64,000 nucleotides of DNA from Ruegeria atlantica (lineage in GTDB: Bacteria; Pseudomonadota; Alphaproteobacteria; Rhodobacterales; Rhodobacteraceae). Where the stretch lies: positions 62,001 through 126,000 of the forward strand of contig NZ_WQBE01000003.1 of the NCBI RefSeq assembly GCF_013032005.1, written 5' to 3'. A model generated the notes under the pieces. The model ran no database searches. It saw only the letters and a program-made list of their open reading frames with translations, and was not told the origin of the DNA. Of this stretch, positions 8,364 to 18,228 are shown piece after piece; position 1 is the stretch's first letter; each line of letters starts with the position of its first letter. The translations under genes were made by a program, and so were the position numbers.

Positions 8364-9467
8364 TCAAGCAATCTTTCTAAGGGCACCTGGATTTTCCGTT
8401 GAACGCCCTGCGGCCATCAACGACGCCTCATAAGATCTCAAAACCGGGCGCGCAGCCTCAAGACCCCGCCCTGATGGCAAATCAAGTTCTGGAAACAACG
8501 TCTGGATTTCCGAAACATCCTCTTCATCCAGCGCGGCTGTCCCCGCTTTGCCAAGAAGAAGGCTTTCTGACGCGACGCCATTGGCCCAGACAATCTGGTG
8601 ATCATCAAGAAGCAGATGGAAATATTCGACTTCGCCACCGATGCGCACAGATATTCCGTCACCGTCAACCAGATACTTTGCTGCTGCCAAAACCTGTGGG
8701 CTGGCAAACTGCAACTCGATATCGGCGCCTTGTAACAGCAGGCGATGTTGCGGGCTGACCTCGAATGTGTCCTCAGCGCCCAAAACACCCGCGCGGATTC
8801 GGATGGGTGCGAATTTTCCAATAGCCGCCATTGTGCGTCGACCGATCCAACGAATTGGTTGTGCGCCGCTATCCATGGTCAGCACCTGATCTCCCGCTTT
8901 CAGGAACTCGATGGGCCTGGGCCCGTCCGGGCAGGCAATCAACGCCCCCCGCACAAAACACAACGGATCGGAATCGGCCCTGTCCCCGAACAGCGAGTAT
9001 CCGGTATTGAAGCCGTTCGCATAGATCGGCGAGACCAATTGAATCGACTCGATCGCGCTTGCGTCGATCGCGTCCTGATCCGCGTTATCCTGAAATTCCG
9101 GTGCCCAATAGGTGTTGCCGTTGGTATCTTGAAAAACAACAGCTGTAATACTTACGGTCGAGCCATCGGTATATGTAATTACAGCATCGAATTGCATTGC
9201 TGCATCAAACGACTGCGGCGACCCACCGTCGATGCTGAACTGATCGTTCGAGACGTTGTTGTCCAGATCATAGGCCGTAGAATCCCCGCCGCTGAAACCA
9301 GACCCTGCCTCGGCGAAAGTCTGTCTACTGTCAAACAGAGGATTTCCCGCAGACCCATAGGTGCCAAGGGACGAATTCACTGCGCCGGTTGAAAGGGTTT
9401 GGTTGCCTTCAGCCGTGTCCCAGATTTGCTGGTTGCCAAGGGAAAAGACGGTAAATGTTGTCGGCAT
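8364..9467 (-). CDS. Hint-domain (Hedgehog/intein-type) secreted-protein candidate
   Basis: A 367-residue protein. Residues 1-165 are rich in Ser, Gly, Asp, Asn and Thr (PTTFTVFSLGNQQIWDTAEG), resembling a secreted beta-rich passenger. A Hint_2 domain follows, starting at CFVRGALIACPDGPRPIE; its first residue, Cys, is where Hint domains cleave. Later Hint blocks include SPQHRLLL and YFHLLLDDHQIVWANG. Roseobacters carry many such proteins, often exported by type I systems. ATG at 9467 is chosen because MPTTFTV is a common start in this family; a longer frame to 9509 adds 14 odd residues. No exporter is adjacent. Confidence 0.82.
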   Translation of the reverse strand: MPTTFTVFSLGNQQIWDTAEGNQTLSTGAVNSSLGTYGSAGNPLFDSRQTFAEAGSGFSGGDSTAYDLDNNVSNDQFSIDGGSPQSFDAAMQFDAVITYTDGSTVSITAVVFQDTNGNTYWAPEFQDNADQDAIDASAIESIQLVSPIYANGFNTGYSLFGDRADSDPLCFVRGALIACPDGPRPIEFLKAGDQVLTMDSGAQPIRWIGRRTMAAIGKFAPIRIRAGVLGAEDTFEVSPQHRLLLQGADIELQFASPQVLAAAKYLVDGDGISVRIGGEVEYFHLLLDDHQIVWANGVASESLLLGKAGTAALDEEDVSEIQTLFPELDLPSGRGLEAARPVLRSYEASLMAAGRSTENPGALRKIA

Positions 9468-9901
9468 GGAAAACTCGTAAAAAACAAACAACGAACGTAC
9501 AGCAGTCAAATAACCTTCGACTTCTTAACAATTCAAGAATTTTTATTTGTGGATCGGGTTTGGTGGTCAAAACAAATACCGAAACGTGTCTTATTGGTAT
9601 CTGGGTCGGGCTGGTCAATCATCAGCAAAGTACAGATCTTTATCGTGTAGTGATGCGCAAAAGAACCGAACCCGTGTTGCGCATCAATTACTTAGGGTGC
9701 AAATCCTTGATGGTCTGTTTTCTCATGTTAGGATCGCGTTCATGCTCAACTTGGTGCAAGTGAAGATCGCATTCGAAAGAGCTAATAAAAACACTGTTGA
9801 TAGAAAGCAGTCTGTTGGGCCAAATACCTGCAACTGTACTGTTTTTCGATACAGCAAACAATAAAGGCCAAAATGGCCAGTCCACCAACGGAGGTCACAC
9901 T
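9468..9901. other. Divergent intergenic region (Hint gene / betaine transporter)
   Basis: A 434-bp A/T-rich gap between two divergent genes, so it should hold at least two promoters. Several overlapping frames cross it, none with protein-like composition or a ribosome site. GGAGGT at 9891-9896 is the ribosome site of proX. I see no clear operator, repeat or RNA gene. Confidence 0.45.
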
Positions 9902-10837
9902 ATGACTATTTCAAACTCTCTGAAGCCTGCTTTGCTGGCTTCAGCCGCGCTGCTTTTAAGCCAAGGCGCTGCTCTGGCCGATCCCATCAAGATTGCTGTC
10001 AACGAATGGACCGGTCAGCATATCTCGGCCCATTTTGCAGGGGCGCTGTTCGAACAGCTGGGCCACGAGGTCGAGTACGTGACCGCCGGTGCCGTGCCGC
10101 AGCTGGCCGCCATTGCCGAAGGCAGCCTGCATTATCAGCCGGAACTTTGGACCAACAATGTCGGCGACATCTACCCCAAGGCCGTTGAGGCCGGGGATAT
10201 CATTGTTGTTGGCGGCCTTGGGCTTGAGCCGCAGGAAGGCTGGATTTATCCGCCATACATGGCCGAAAAATGCCCGGGCCTACCGGCCTATGAGGCGCTG
10301 TATGACTGCGCGCAGGCTTTTGCCGCCGCGGATACCTTCCCGGATGGTCGTCTGATCACCTACCCGGCAGACTGGGGAACCCGGTCAGCCGATCTGGTTG
10401 AGCTGATCGATCTGCCGTTCAAGCCGGTTCCGGGCGGTTCCGAAGGAGCGATGCTGGCCGAACTGAAAAGCGCCGTGGCCGCCGAGCAGCCTATCCTGAT
10501 GATGATGTGGCAGCCGCACTGGGTCTTTGCCGAGACCGATGTGAACTGGGTCGAATGGGACACGCCGCATGGCACCTGCGACGAGGCCAGCCAGAAACGC
10601 GGCGAGGCGTGCGGCTTCCAGCAGGCGACTGTCGATAAGATCGTCTCGAAAGATTTCGCGTCGACCTATCCGGATGCGATGAAGATGGTTGAGCAGATGA
10701 ACCTGACCAACGACGTACAGAACGTACTGATCCTGGAAGTGGATCAGAACGGGCGCGAAGTCAAAGAAGTCGTGGCCGAGTGGATGGGCGCAAACGAAGA
10801 CGTGTGGCAGCCTTGGGTTGCAGCGGCAAAACAGTAA
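9902..10837 (+). CDS. proX: Glycine betaine/proline-type ABC transporter, substrate-binding protein
   Basis: A 311-residue periplasmic binding protein of the OpuAC/ProX family. Residues 1-24 are a Sec signal peptide (LLASAALLLSQGAALA) with probable cleavage before DPIKIAVNEWTGQ. Tryptophan and aromatic residues that could form a quaternary-ammonium cage recur (WTGQ, ELWTNN, MMWQPHWVFAE, WVEWDTPHG). The start at 9902 has GGAGGT 6 bases upstream. It is followed by a strong hairpin and then the ATPase and permease genes. Likely role: capture of glycine betaine, choline or proline betaine. The exact ligand is not determined. Confidence 0.88.
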   Translation: MTISNSLKPALLASAALLLSQGAALADPIKIAVNEWTGQHISAHFAGALFEQLGHEVEYVTAGAVPQLAAIAEGSLHYQPELWTNNVGDIYPKAVEAGDIIVVGGLGLEPQEGWIYPPYMAEKCPGLPAYEALYDCAQAFAAADTFPDGRLITYPADWGTRSADLVELIDLPFKPVPGGSEGAMLAELKSAVAAEQPILMMMWQPHWVFAETDVNWVEWDTPHGTCDEASQKRGEACGFQQATVDKIVSKDFASTYPDAMKMVEQMNLTNDVQNVLILEVDQNGREVKEVVAEWMGANEDVWQPWVAAAKQ

Positions 10838-10852
10838 CCCGTCTCTGACCAT

Positions 10853-10879
10853 GGTGGAGCGCGACATTTGCGCTCCACC
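10853..10879 (+). terminator. Hairpin between proX and proV (attenuator or 3'-end stabiliser)
   Basis: Perfect 10-bp inverted repeat: GGTGGAGCGC at 10853-10862, loop GACATTT, GCGCTCCACC at 10870-10879, followed by CTTTG. The T-run is short, so partial termination or protection of the proX message is more likely than a full stop. It would make the binding protein more abundant than the membrane components. Confidence 0.65.
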
Positions 10880-10897
10880 CTTTGTAAGGCTGCTAAA

Positions 10898-11977
10898 ATG
10901 ACTGCATCTTCCCCAACCAGCACCCCGAAACTGTCCTGCAAACATGTTTGGAAACTTTACGGTAAAGGGGCGGATCAACATCTGCGCAACATCGGTGTGG
11001 CAGGTCAGGACCCAAACGAGGCCAAGGCCCTGGCTCAACACATTCGCGATGACGGCGGCATTGTTGCCTCGACCGATGTCAGCTTTGATGTCATGCCGGG
11101 CGAGATTTTTGTGATCATGGGGCTTTCAGGTTCGGGTAAGTCCACCATTGTGCGCTGCCTGTCCCGTCTGGTCGAACCCACCGCCGGGGAAATATTGCTG
11201 GATGGTGAGGATCTGCTGAAGGTCTCGGCGAAGGAACTGATAGACATTCGCCGTCACAAGATGGGGATGGTGTTCCAAAGCTTTGGCCTGATGCCGCACC
11301 TGAACGTTCTGGAAAACGTGGCCTTTCCCCTGAAGTTGCAAGGGTTGGACGACAAAGAGCGTCTGGAGCGCGCCGAGCGCGTGATCTCATTGGTCGGCCT
11401 AGAAGGGCGCGAAAGCAGCTTTCCCAGCCAATTGTCGGGCGGGCAGCAACAGCGTGTCGGCATTGCACGGTCGCTGGCTGTAGAACCAGAGGTCTGGTTT
11501 CTGGACGAACCCTTCAGCGCGCTGGACCCATTGATCCGACGCCAGATGCAGGACGAGTTCCTGCGGCTACAGCAAGAGCTGCACAAATCTATCGTCTTCA
11601 TAACCCATGATTTTCTTGAAGCACTGCGCATTGCCGATCGAATGGCAATCATGAAGGATGGCGCAGTGGTTCAGATCGGGCGCCCAGTCGATCTGATCCT
11701 GAACCCCGTCGACGATTATGTGCGTGAATTCACCAATGACGTCCCGTGGGAGCTGATCCTGACGGCGGGCGATGTGGCTTCGGACAACGTCCCGCCGAGC
11801 GGGATCAAAGAGGTTCCGGCCTCAACCAATGTGGCCGATCTGCTGCCCTATCTGGCCTCACACGACAACGGGGTGGCCGTGCGCAAGGACGACAATGCGC
11901 TGGTACACATGACCAGTCAGAACGTGATTGCCGCTTTGGCCAGCGGTGTATCAGACGCCTCAGCGGTCAAGGACTGA
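10898..11977 (+). CDS. proV: Glycine betaine/proline-type ABC transporter, ATP-binding protein
   Basis: A 359-residue ABC ATPase. It has Walker A GLSGSGKST, Q-loop VFQSFGLMPH, signature LSGGQQQRVG, Walker B VWFLDEPFSALD and an H-loop in FITHDFLEAL. The N-terminal extension before the Walker A (SCKHVWKLYGKGADQHLRN...) matches the ProV/OpuAA pattern. The C-terminal 90 residues are shorter than a full tandem CBS module and only weakly resemble one. ATG at 10898 is used; a TTG at 10868 would lie inside the hairpin. The permease gene starts 4 bp after its stop. Confidence 0.9.
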   Translation: MTASSPTSTPKLSCKHVWKLYGKGADQHLRNIGVAGQDPNEAKALAQHIRDDGGIVASTDVSFDVMPGEIFVIMGLSGSGKSTIVRCLSRLVEPTAGEILLDGEDLLKVSAKELIDIRRHKMGMVFQSFGLMPHLNVLENVAFPLKLQGLDDKERLERAERVISLVGLEGRESSFPSQLSGGQQQRVGIARSLAVEPEVWFLDEPFSALDPLIRRQMQDEFLRLQQELHKSIVFITHDFLEALRIADRMAIMKDGAVVQIGRPVDLILNPVDDYVREFTNDVPWELILTAGDVASDNVPPSGIKEVPASTNVADLLPYLASHDNGVAVRKDDNALVHMTSQNVIAALASGVSDASAVKD

Positions 11978-11981
11978 CCTA

Positions 11982-14045
11982 ATGGATGCAGTTTCGAACA
12001 GATCGCTGGTGGTCTGGCTTGCGGTCACAGTGCTTGTGGCCATTTGCGTCGTCTTTGCCAAAAGCCTTGGGCCACTGGTTACCTATCCTGATGCACTGGT
12101 TCTGCCGGTAACCGACCCGATGAATATCGCGATGCGGTGGTTTGTGGTGACCTTCGGCTGGTTTTTCAAAGCCATTTCTTGGCTGTTGGATTGGCCCATC
12201 CTTTTGGCCAAGACGGTTCTGCATGCGGTGCCATGGGTGGCGTGGTTTATGCTGTGGGTCTATCTGGCCCTTCGTGCAGGGGGTCGGGGGCTGGCGATCT
12301 TTACCGCCGTCAGCCTTTTATACATGGTCACGTTTGGGTTCTGGACACAGTCCATGAACTCTTTCGCGCTTGTGGTTGTTTCGATTCCAATGGCGGTGGC
12401 ACTGGGCTTTGCGCTGGGAACCTGGGGGTTTCTGTCTGACCGAGCCTATCGGATCATCATGCCAGTCCTGGATCTGATGCAAACCGTTCCGGCCTTTGCC
12501 TATCTGCTGCCGATCCTGCTGTTGTTCGGATTTGGCACTACGGTCGGTTTGGTAGCTTCCATCCTGTTCGCCTTTCCTCCAATGGTGCGCAATACCATCG
12601 TTGGCCTGCGCGGTGTTCCGGACGAAGTGATCGAGTCCGGCCTGATGAGCGGTGCCACCCCATCCCAGCTTTTCTGGCGCGTGCGAGTTCCAACGGCGCA
12701 GCGGCAAGTCCTGCTGGGGGTTAACCAAACGACGATGGCATCATTGTCCATGGTGATCATTGCATCGATCATCGGCGGCACCAACGATATCGGCTGGGAG
12801 GTGCTATCGACCATGCGCAAAGCGCAGTTCGGTGAAAGCCTATTGGCAGGGATCGTGATCGCGTTGATGGCCATGGTGCTGGATCGGATCACCTGGGGGT
12901 TCGCGGTGCAGTCCAGTTCAGCTAAACGCGGGACTAAGGGCTGGATCATCTGCGCTGCGCTGTTTGGCGTTGCTTGGCTGCTGGCCATGGTTTTCCCACC
13001 CCTCAAAGACTGGCCCGAAGCGTGGGTGTTAAACCCCGCCCCGGCTATGAACGCGGGGCTTGAGTGGATCTTTGTCGAATTCCGCACCACGCTTGAAGCA
13101 ATCAAACGTGTCGCGCTGTTCTACCTGATGCTGCCAATCAAGATCGGGCTGTCTCAGGCCGTCAGCCCGTTTACCTGGGGTTTTGCCATGACACCCGCCG
13201 TGACCACGGGGTATGCACTGATCGTCGCGGCAATAGCTGGGTATTTCGCGTTCAAAGGCAAGCAGTTGCAAGCTCTTTGGGTGATCCTGTTCGGGCTGGT
13301 TCTGTATTCCGGCCTGACCGGGCTGGCCTGGATTGCGCTTTGCGCCGTTATCTTGGCCCTGGCCTGGCAGGCCGGAGGGAAGAACCTTGCACTCTGGGCG
13401 CTGGCCGGGGTCGCTTTTTTGCTTCTGACCGGAATTTGGGAACCGTCAGTCATTTCTTTGTACCTCTGCGGCGTAGGCGTTCTGCTGTCATTTCTGTTCG
13501 GCAGCGCCATCGGCATCTGGGCGTCCGAGAATGACACTGTGTCCCGCATAGTAAGGCCCGTTATCGACACGTTGCAGACCATGCCGCTATTCGTGATCCT
13601 CATCCCCTTTGTGATGGTGTTCAAGATTGGTGAATTCACGGCTCTTCTGGCCATTATCGTCTATGCGATTGTTCCGGCGATCCGATACACCGAACATGGG
13701 CTTCGCAACCTGCCGCATGACGTGATCGAGGCGGCAACAGCCATCGGAACGACGCCCCGGCAGTTGCTGTGGCAGGTGAAATTGCCACTTGCGGTGCCAT
13801 CAATCATGCTGGGCCTAAACCAGACAATCATGTTCGGGATTTCAATGTTGGTGATTACCGCCCTGGTGGGCACTGACGATCTGGGCCAGCAGATTTATAT
13901 CGGCCTCGGAGATGGCGATTTCGGGGTTGGGATGACTGCCGGGATAGGCATGGCCATCATCGCAATGATCGCCGACCGCATCACGCAGGGGTTCAGCCAG
14001 CAAATTCAGGCGCGTCTGGGGGTGAAACTCAACGACGCCCTTTAA
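11982..14045 (+). CDS. proW: Glycine betaine/proline-type ABC transporter permease, two ProW domains in one chain
   Basis: A 687-residue protein, about twice the usual length of ProW. Two BPD_transp_1 permease domains can be seen. The first, around residues 135-320, has LMQTVPAFAYLLPILLLFGFG and the coupling loop EVIESGLMSGATPSQLFWRVRVP. The second, around 495-680, has DTLQTMPLFVILIPFVMVF and the loop DVIEAATAIGTTPRQLLWQVKLP. Extra hydrophobic segments flank each. The two loops probably engage the two ATPase copies, so one chain would form the whole pore. It is the last gene of the proX-proV-proW operon. Confidence 0.88.
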   Translation: MDAVSNRSLVVWLAVTVLVAICVVFAKSLGPLVTYPDALVLPVTDPMNIAMRWFVVTFGWFFKAISWLLDWPILLAKTVLHAVPWVAWFMLWVYLALRAGGRGLAIFTAVSLLYMVTFGFWTQSMNSFALVVVSIPMAVALGFALGTWGFLSDRAYRIIMPVLDLMQTVPAFAYLLPILLLFGFGTTVGLVASILFAFPPMVRNTIVGLRGVPDEVIESGLMSGATPSQLFWRVRVPTAQRQVLLGVNQTTMASLSMVIIASIIGGTNDIGWEVLSTMRKAQFGESLLAGIVIALMAMVLDRITWGFAVQSSSAKRGTKGWIICAALFGVAWLLAMVFPPLKDWPEAWVLNPAPAMNAGLEWIFVEFRTTLEAIKRVALFYLMLPIKIGLSQAVSPFTWGFAMTPAVTTGYALIVAAIAGYFAFKGKQLQALWVILFGLVLYSGLTGLAWIALCAVILALAWQAGGKNLALWALAGVAFLLLTGIWEPSVISLYLCGVGVLLSFLFGSAIGIWASENDTVSRIVRPVIDTLQTMPLFVILIPFVMVFKIGEFTALLAIIVYAIVPAIRYTEHGLRNLPHDVIEAATAIGTTPRQLLWQVKLPLAVPSIMLGLNQTIMFGISMLVITALVGTDDLGQQIYIGLGDGDFGVGMTAGIGMAIIAMIADRITQGFSQQIQARLGVKLNDAL

Positions 14046-14222
14046 TCTCCAACGGTACGACATACTGGACACACGGCCTGACAATATTACGAGACAGCTC
14101 CCGAAAGGTCCAAAGGCCGCAACGGTTGACCGATAGGGTATGATCCATCATCCTGCCCCGTAACGGACTGGCCCGGCGCAATTATTTTACGTTGAGCGAA
14201 AATTTCAAATAAGGCTCTCAAC

Positions 14223-15424
14223 ATGCCCGATGGATCGCAGAAGCAATATGTGCTGGACACGCATCGGCTGCGCGATCCTGAACACACTCTGCAAATTGTT
14301 AATCCTCATCTAAAGGACATGGGCATCACCCGGATTGCAAATCTGACCGGCCTGGACCGGATCGGATTGCCCACGGTGATGGTTGCCCGACCAAATTCCA
14401 GGTCGGTTGCGGTATCACTGGGCAAAGGGTTGTCACTGCGCGCAGCCGAAGCATCAGGCGTCATGGAGGCGATTGAATCCTGGCATGCTGAACGGGTGCA
14501 TTTGCCTCAGCGTCTGGCCAGATATGCCGAATTGGTCCAGAACGCGACCGTTGTTGAAGTGGCGGAACTGCCGCGCGTGACCGGCGGGCATTTCGACCCG
14601 CATGCCAACATGCTGTGGGTTTTGGGTCGTGATCTGGGCACGGACAACGCATGCTGGGTCCCACTTGAGATGGTCGATACCGACTATACCACCGCGCCGG
14701 TTGGCGGTCAGGCTGCCTTTCCTCGCACGACCAACGGTCTGGCGTCGGGAAACAACGTGGCCGAGGCCAGCTGTCACGCCATCTGCGAGTTGATCGAACG
14801 GGACGCCACAACATTGTGGCATCACCGTGCGAGCGCCCCCCGCCTTGATACAGACACTGTGGATGACCCGCGCTGTAGTCAGGCCATCGAAATGATTGCC
14901 ACCGCCGGGCTTGAGATCGGGTTGTGGAACACGACTTCAGATATAGGAATTGCCAGTTTCCGCTGTGTGATTTGCGAAGGCGGCGGACAGCCCGGCCATA
15001 TCGGTATTGGTGATGGTTGCCACCCAGACCGTGCGATCGCCTTGCTGCGGGCCCTGACCGAGGCGGCACAGACGCGACTTACCTATATCTCTGGCGCGCG
15101 GGATGATCTGGATCCAGTGGAATTCACCGATCAGGCCAAGATGGATCGGGGGTGCTATGTGCGTGACCTAATTGATAGTACCGCAGCGGATCAAAGATTT
15201 GACGATTGTCCGTCTCATGTGACCGGGTCCTTTGACGAAGACCTGGAATTGCTGCTGCAACGGCTTGCCGCCGTGGGCATTTCACAGGTGGTGACGGTTG
15301 ATCTGTCGCGGCCTGAAATTGATATCGCCGTGATCCGGGCTGTGATCCCCGGGCTTGAGGCTCCGCATGACGATCCAGATTACGTGCCCGGCCCCCGGGC
15401 ACAGCGCATAGTGGATGGTTTGGC

Positions 15425-15428
<4 letters not shown>
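14223..15428 (+). CDS. YcaO-family ATP-dependent backbone-modifying enzyme
   Basis: A 401-residue YcaO protein. Three signature stretches are visible: SLGKGLSLRAAEASGVMEA (65-83), GLASGNNVAEASCHAICE continuing LIERD (172-194), and RALTEAAQTRL with GARDD (276-295). Their Glu and Arg residues bind ATP and Mg. YcaO enzymes activate a backbone amide with ATP to form azolines, amidines or, with TfuA, thioamides. It ends in an ATGA overlap with the tfuA-like gene, so the two are translationally coupled. AAGG lies 8 bases before the start. No discrete RiPP-recognition domain is evident at the N-terminus. YcaO-TfuA pairing is an established theme; the substrate here is inferred. Confidence 0.92.
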
Positions 15429-16735
<1,307 letters not shown>

Positions 16736-16779
16736 CAGGTCACCGGAATTTACCGGGCACAACACGGGAGGGCATTCTT

Positions 16780-18075
16780 GTGAACTACCCCGAACAGATC
16801 GAAGACGAAGAACCCGGCACCCGATTCCTGCTGTACCCACAGTCGCCCTTTCTTGAGCCTGACGCCCCGCTGGAACTGGTCGAAATCTCTGCCCCTCAGG
16901 GTAGTGTTGGCCCGGGACCGTCTGGGCCGCGCATGTACACGGTAAACCCGGTGGGCAAAACCACGCCTTATGGGGCGATTGTACCGGGGCCGAACGGGCC
17001 CGGCATGTACCTGCCCCCTTGGGATGGCTATATCCAACCGCCCGCCATGCCGGATGAATTCGGAAATTTCATCCATATCGATCCTACCGACCCCTCCTTC
17101 GAAGCAGCGCATCTTTATGGTTCGGCCCATTTCACCATGGATGTTTGGCAGGGGTATTTCGACCGTCCGATCCCATGGCACTTTGCCCGCGACTTCGAAC
17201 GTCTGGAACTGTCACTTCTGCCCAGCCTCGACAATGCGCATATCGGTTGGGGTTTTCTGGAAACTGGCGGCACCCATGAACACGGAGATGAATACCGTCC
17301 CTACAGCCTGAATTTCGACGTGGTCGCGCATGAAATCGGCCATGCCATTATCTATAGTGTGATCGGGATGCCGTCGGATGGAGATGCTTCAGGCGAGTAT
17401 TACGGGTTTCATGAATCTGCCGCCGATCTGGTGGCCTTGTTGGCGTCACTGCATTTCGGTTCGGTGGTGGACACGTTACTCGAAAACACCCGGGGTAATC
17501 TCTATACTTTCAACCGTCTCAGCCGATTTGCAGAACTGTCGGACAACGCACAAATCCGGATCGCCGCCAATGACCGCTCTTTGTCGGAATTCGCTGCCGG
17601 TTGGTCCAGCGAGCATGCCCTGTCGGAACCCCTGACCGGCGCGATGTTTGATGTCTTTGTCGATATCTATCACGAGAGGTTGCTGATACACGGCCTGATC
17701 TCAGCCGAAGAGGAAAACCTGTCAGATCAACTGGAAGGCACACCCGAGTACAGCCGGGTGATGCAGGGAGTTTTTGACAAACGATACGCCCTAAACCCCG
17801 AAGGGTTCCGCATCGCCCTGATTGAGGCGCGCGATTATCTGGGCACCTATCTGGCCGACGCATGGGAGAGGCTGGACGCAGATATGCTGAGCTATTTTGG
17901 AGTGGAAAAGGCGCTCTTGGCCGTCGACCAAGAGATTACCGGTGGCGCCTTCCGCCGTATCATCGAAGGCAATTTCCGCATGCGCGATATCGGCCTGACA
18001 ACGGCCGGTCCTCGCATGCCGGACCCCGATGAAGACAGTCATTCCCATTCAGTTCGCACGCAGGTGCCGGGTTAG
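16780..18075 (+). CDS. Putative gluzincin metallopeptidase (HExxH...ExxxD), YcaO-cluster associated
   Basis: A 431-residue protein without a signal peptide. HEIGH at 184-188 is a zinc-binding HExxH, and HESAADLVALL (Glu about 212) supplies a third ligand in the ExxxD pattern of thermolysin-like gluzincins. I could not place it in a named peptidase family. The N-terminal 80 residues contain two copies of a PGP(S/N)GP(R/G)MY motif. The GTG start at 16780 has GGGAGGG 7 bases before it. It follows tfuA by 44 bp and precedes the SGARV-repeat gene by 153 bp. A role in processing that protein is inferred from position only. Confidence 0.72.
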   Translation: MNYPEQIEDEEPGTRFLLYPQSPFLEPDAPLELVEISAPQGSVGPGPSGPRMYTVNPVGKTTPYGAIVPGPNGPGMYLPPWDGYIQPPAMPDEFGNFIHIDPTDPSFEAAHLYGSAHFTMDVWQGYFDRPIPWHFARDFERLELSLLPSLDNAHIGWGFLETGGTHEHGDEYRPYSLNFDVVAHEIGHAIIYSVIGMPSDGDASGEYYGFHESAADLVALLASLHFGSVVDTLLENTRGNLYTFNRLSRFAELSDNAQIRIAANDRSLSEFAAGWSSEHALSEPLTGAMFDVFVDIYHERLLIHGLISAEEENLSDQLEGTPEYSRVMQGVFDKRYALNPEGFRIALIEARDYLGTYLADAWERLDADMLSYFGVEKALLAVDQEITGGAFRRIIEGNFRMRDIGLTTAGPRMPDPDEDSHSHSVRTQVPG

Positions 18076-18145
18076 CGCCTAAAATCCTTTATTTTTAAAC
18101 GGTTTTATGGCATGCAATCTTGGGGTGATTATTGGAATGTATTTG

Positions 18146-18164
18146 CTCGAATTATTTGTTCGAG
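18146..18164. promoter_or_regulatory. Inverted repeat upstream of the SGARV-repeat gene
   Basis: CTCGAA-N7-TTCGAG, a perfect 6-bp inverted repeat in an A/T-rich stretch 65 bp before the start codon. It could be an operator or a 5'-leader stem. Nothing identical was noticed elsewhere in the window. It is a weak call because short palindromes of this size arise by chance. Confidence 0.25.
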
Positions 18165-18228
18165 TCTAATTTAAAGGGGGGAGATGAGGGTTCAGACTCC
18201 GTCGATCCCATAGTTGGGAGAAAATGAG

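Noticed and set aside
18184..18213. Nine-codon leader ORF before the SGARV-repeat gene
   Set aside because: The G-rich ribosome-like site abuts its ATG with no spacer, and the peptide has no attenuation-type codon run.
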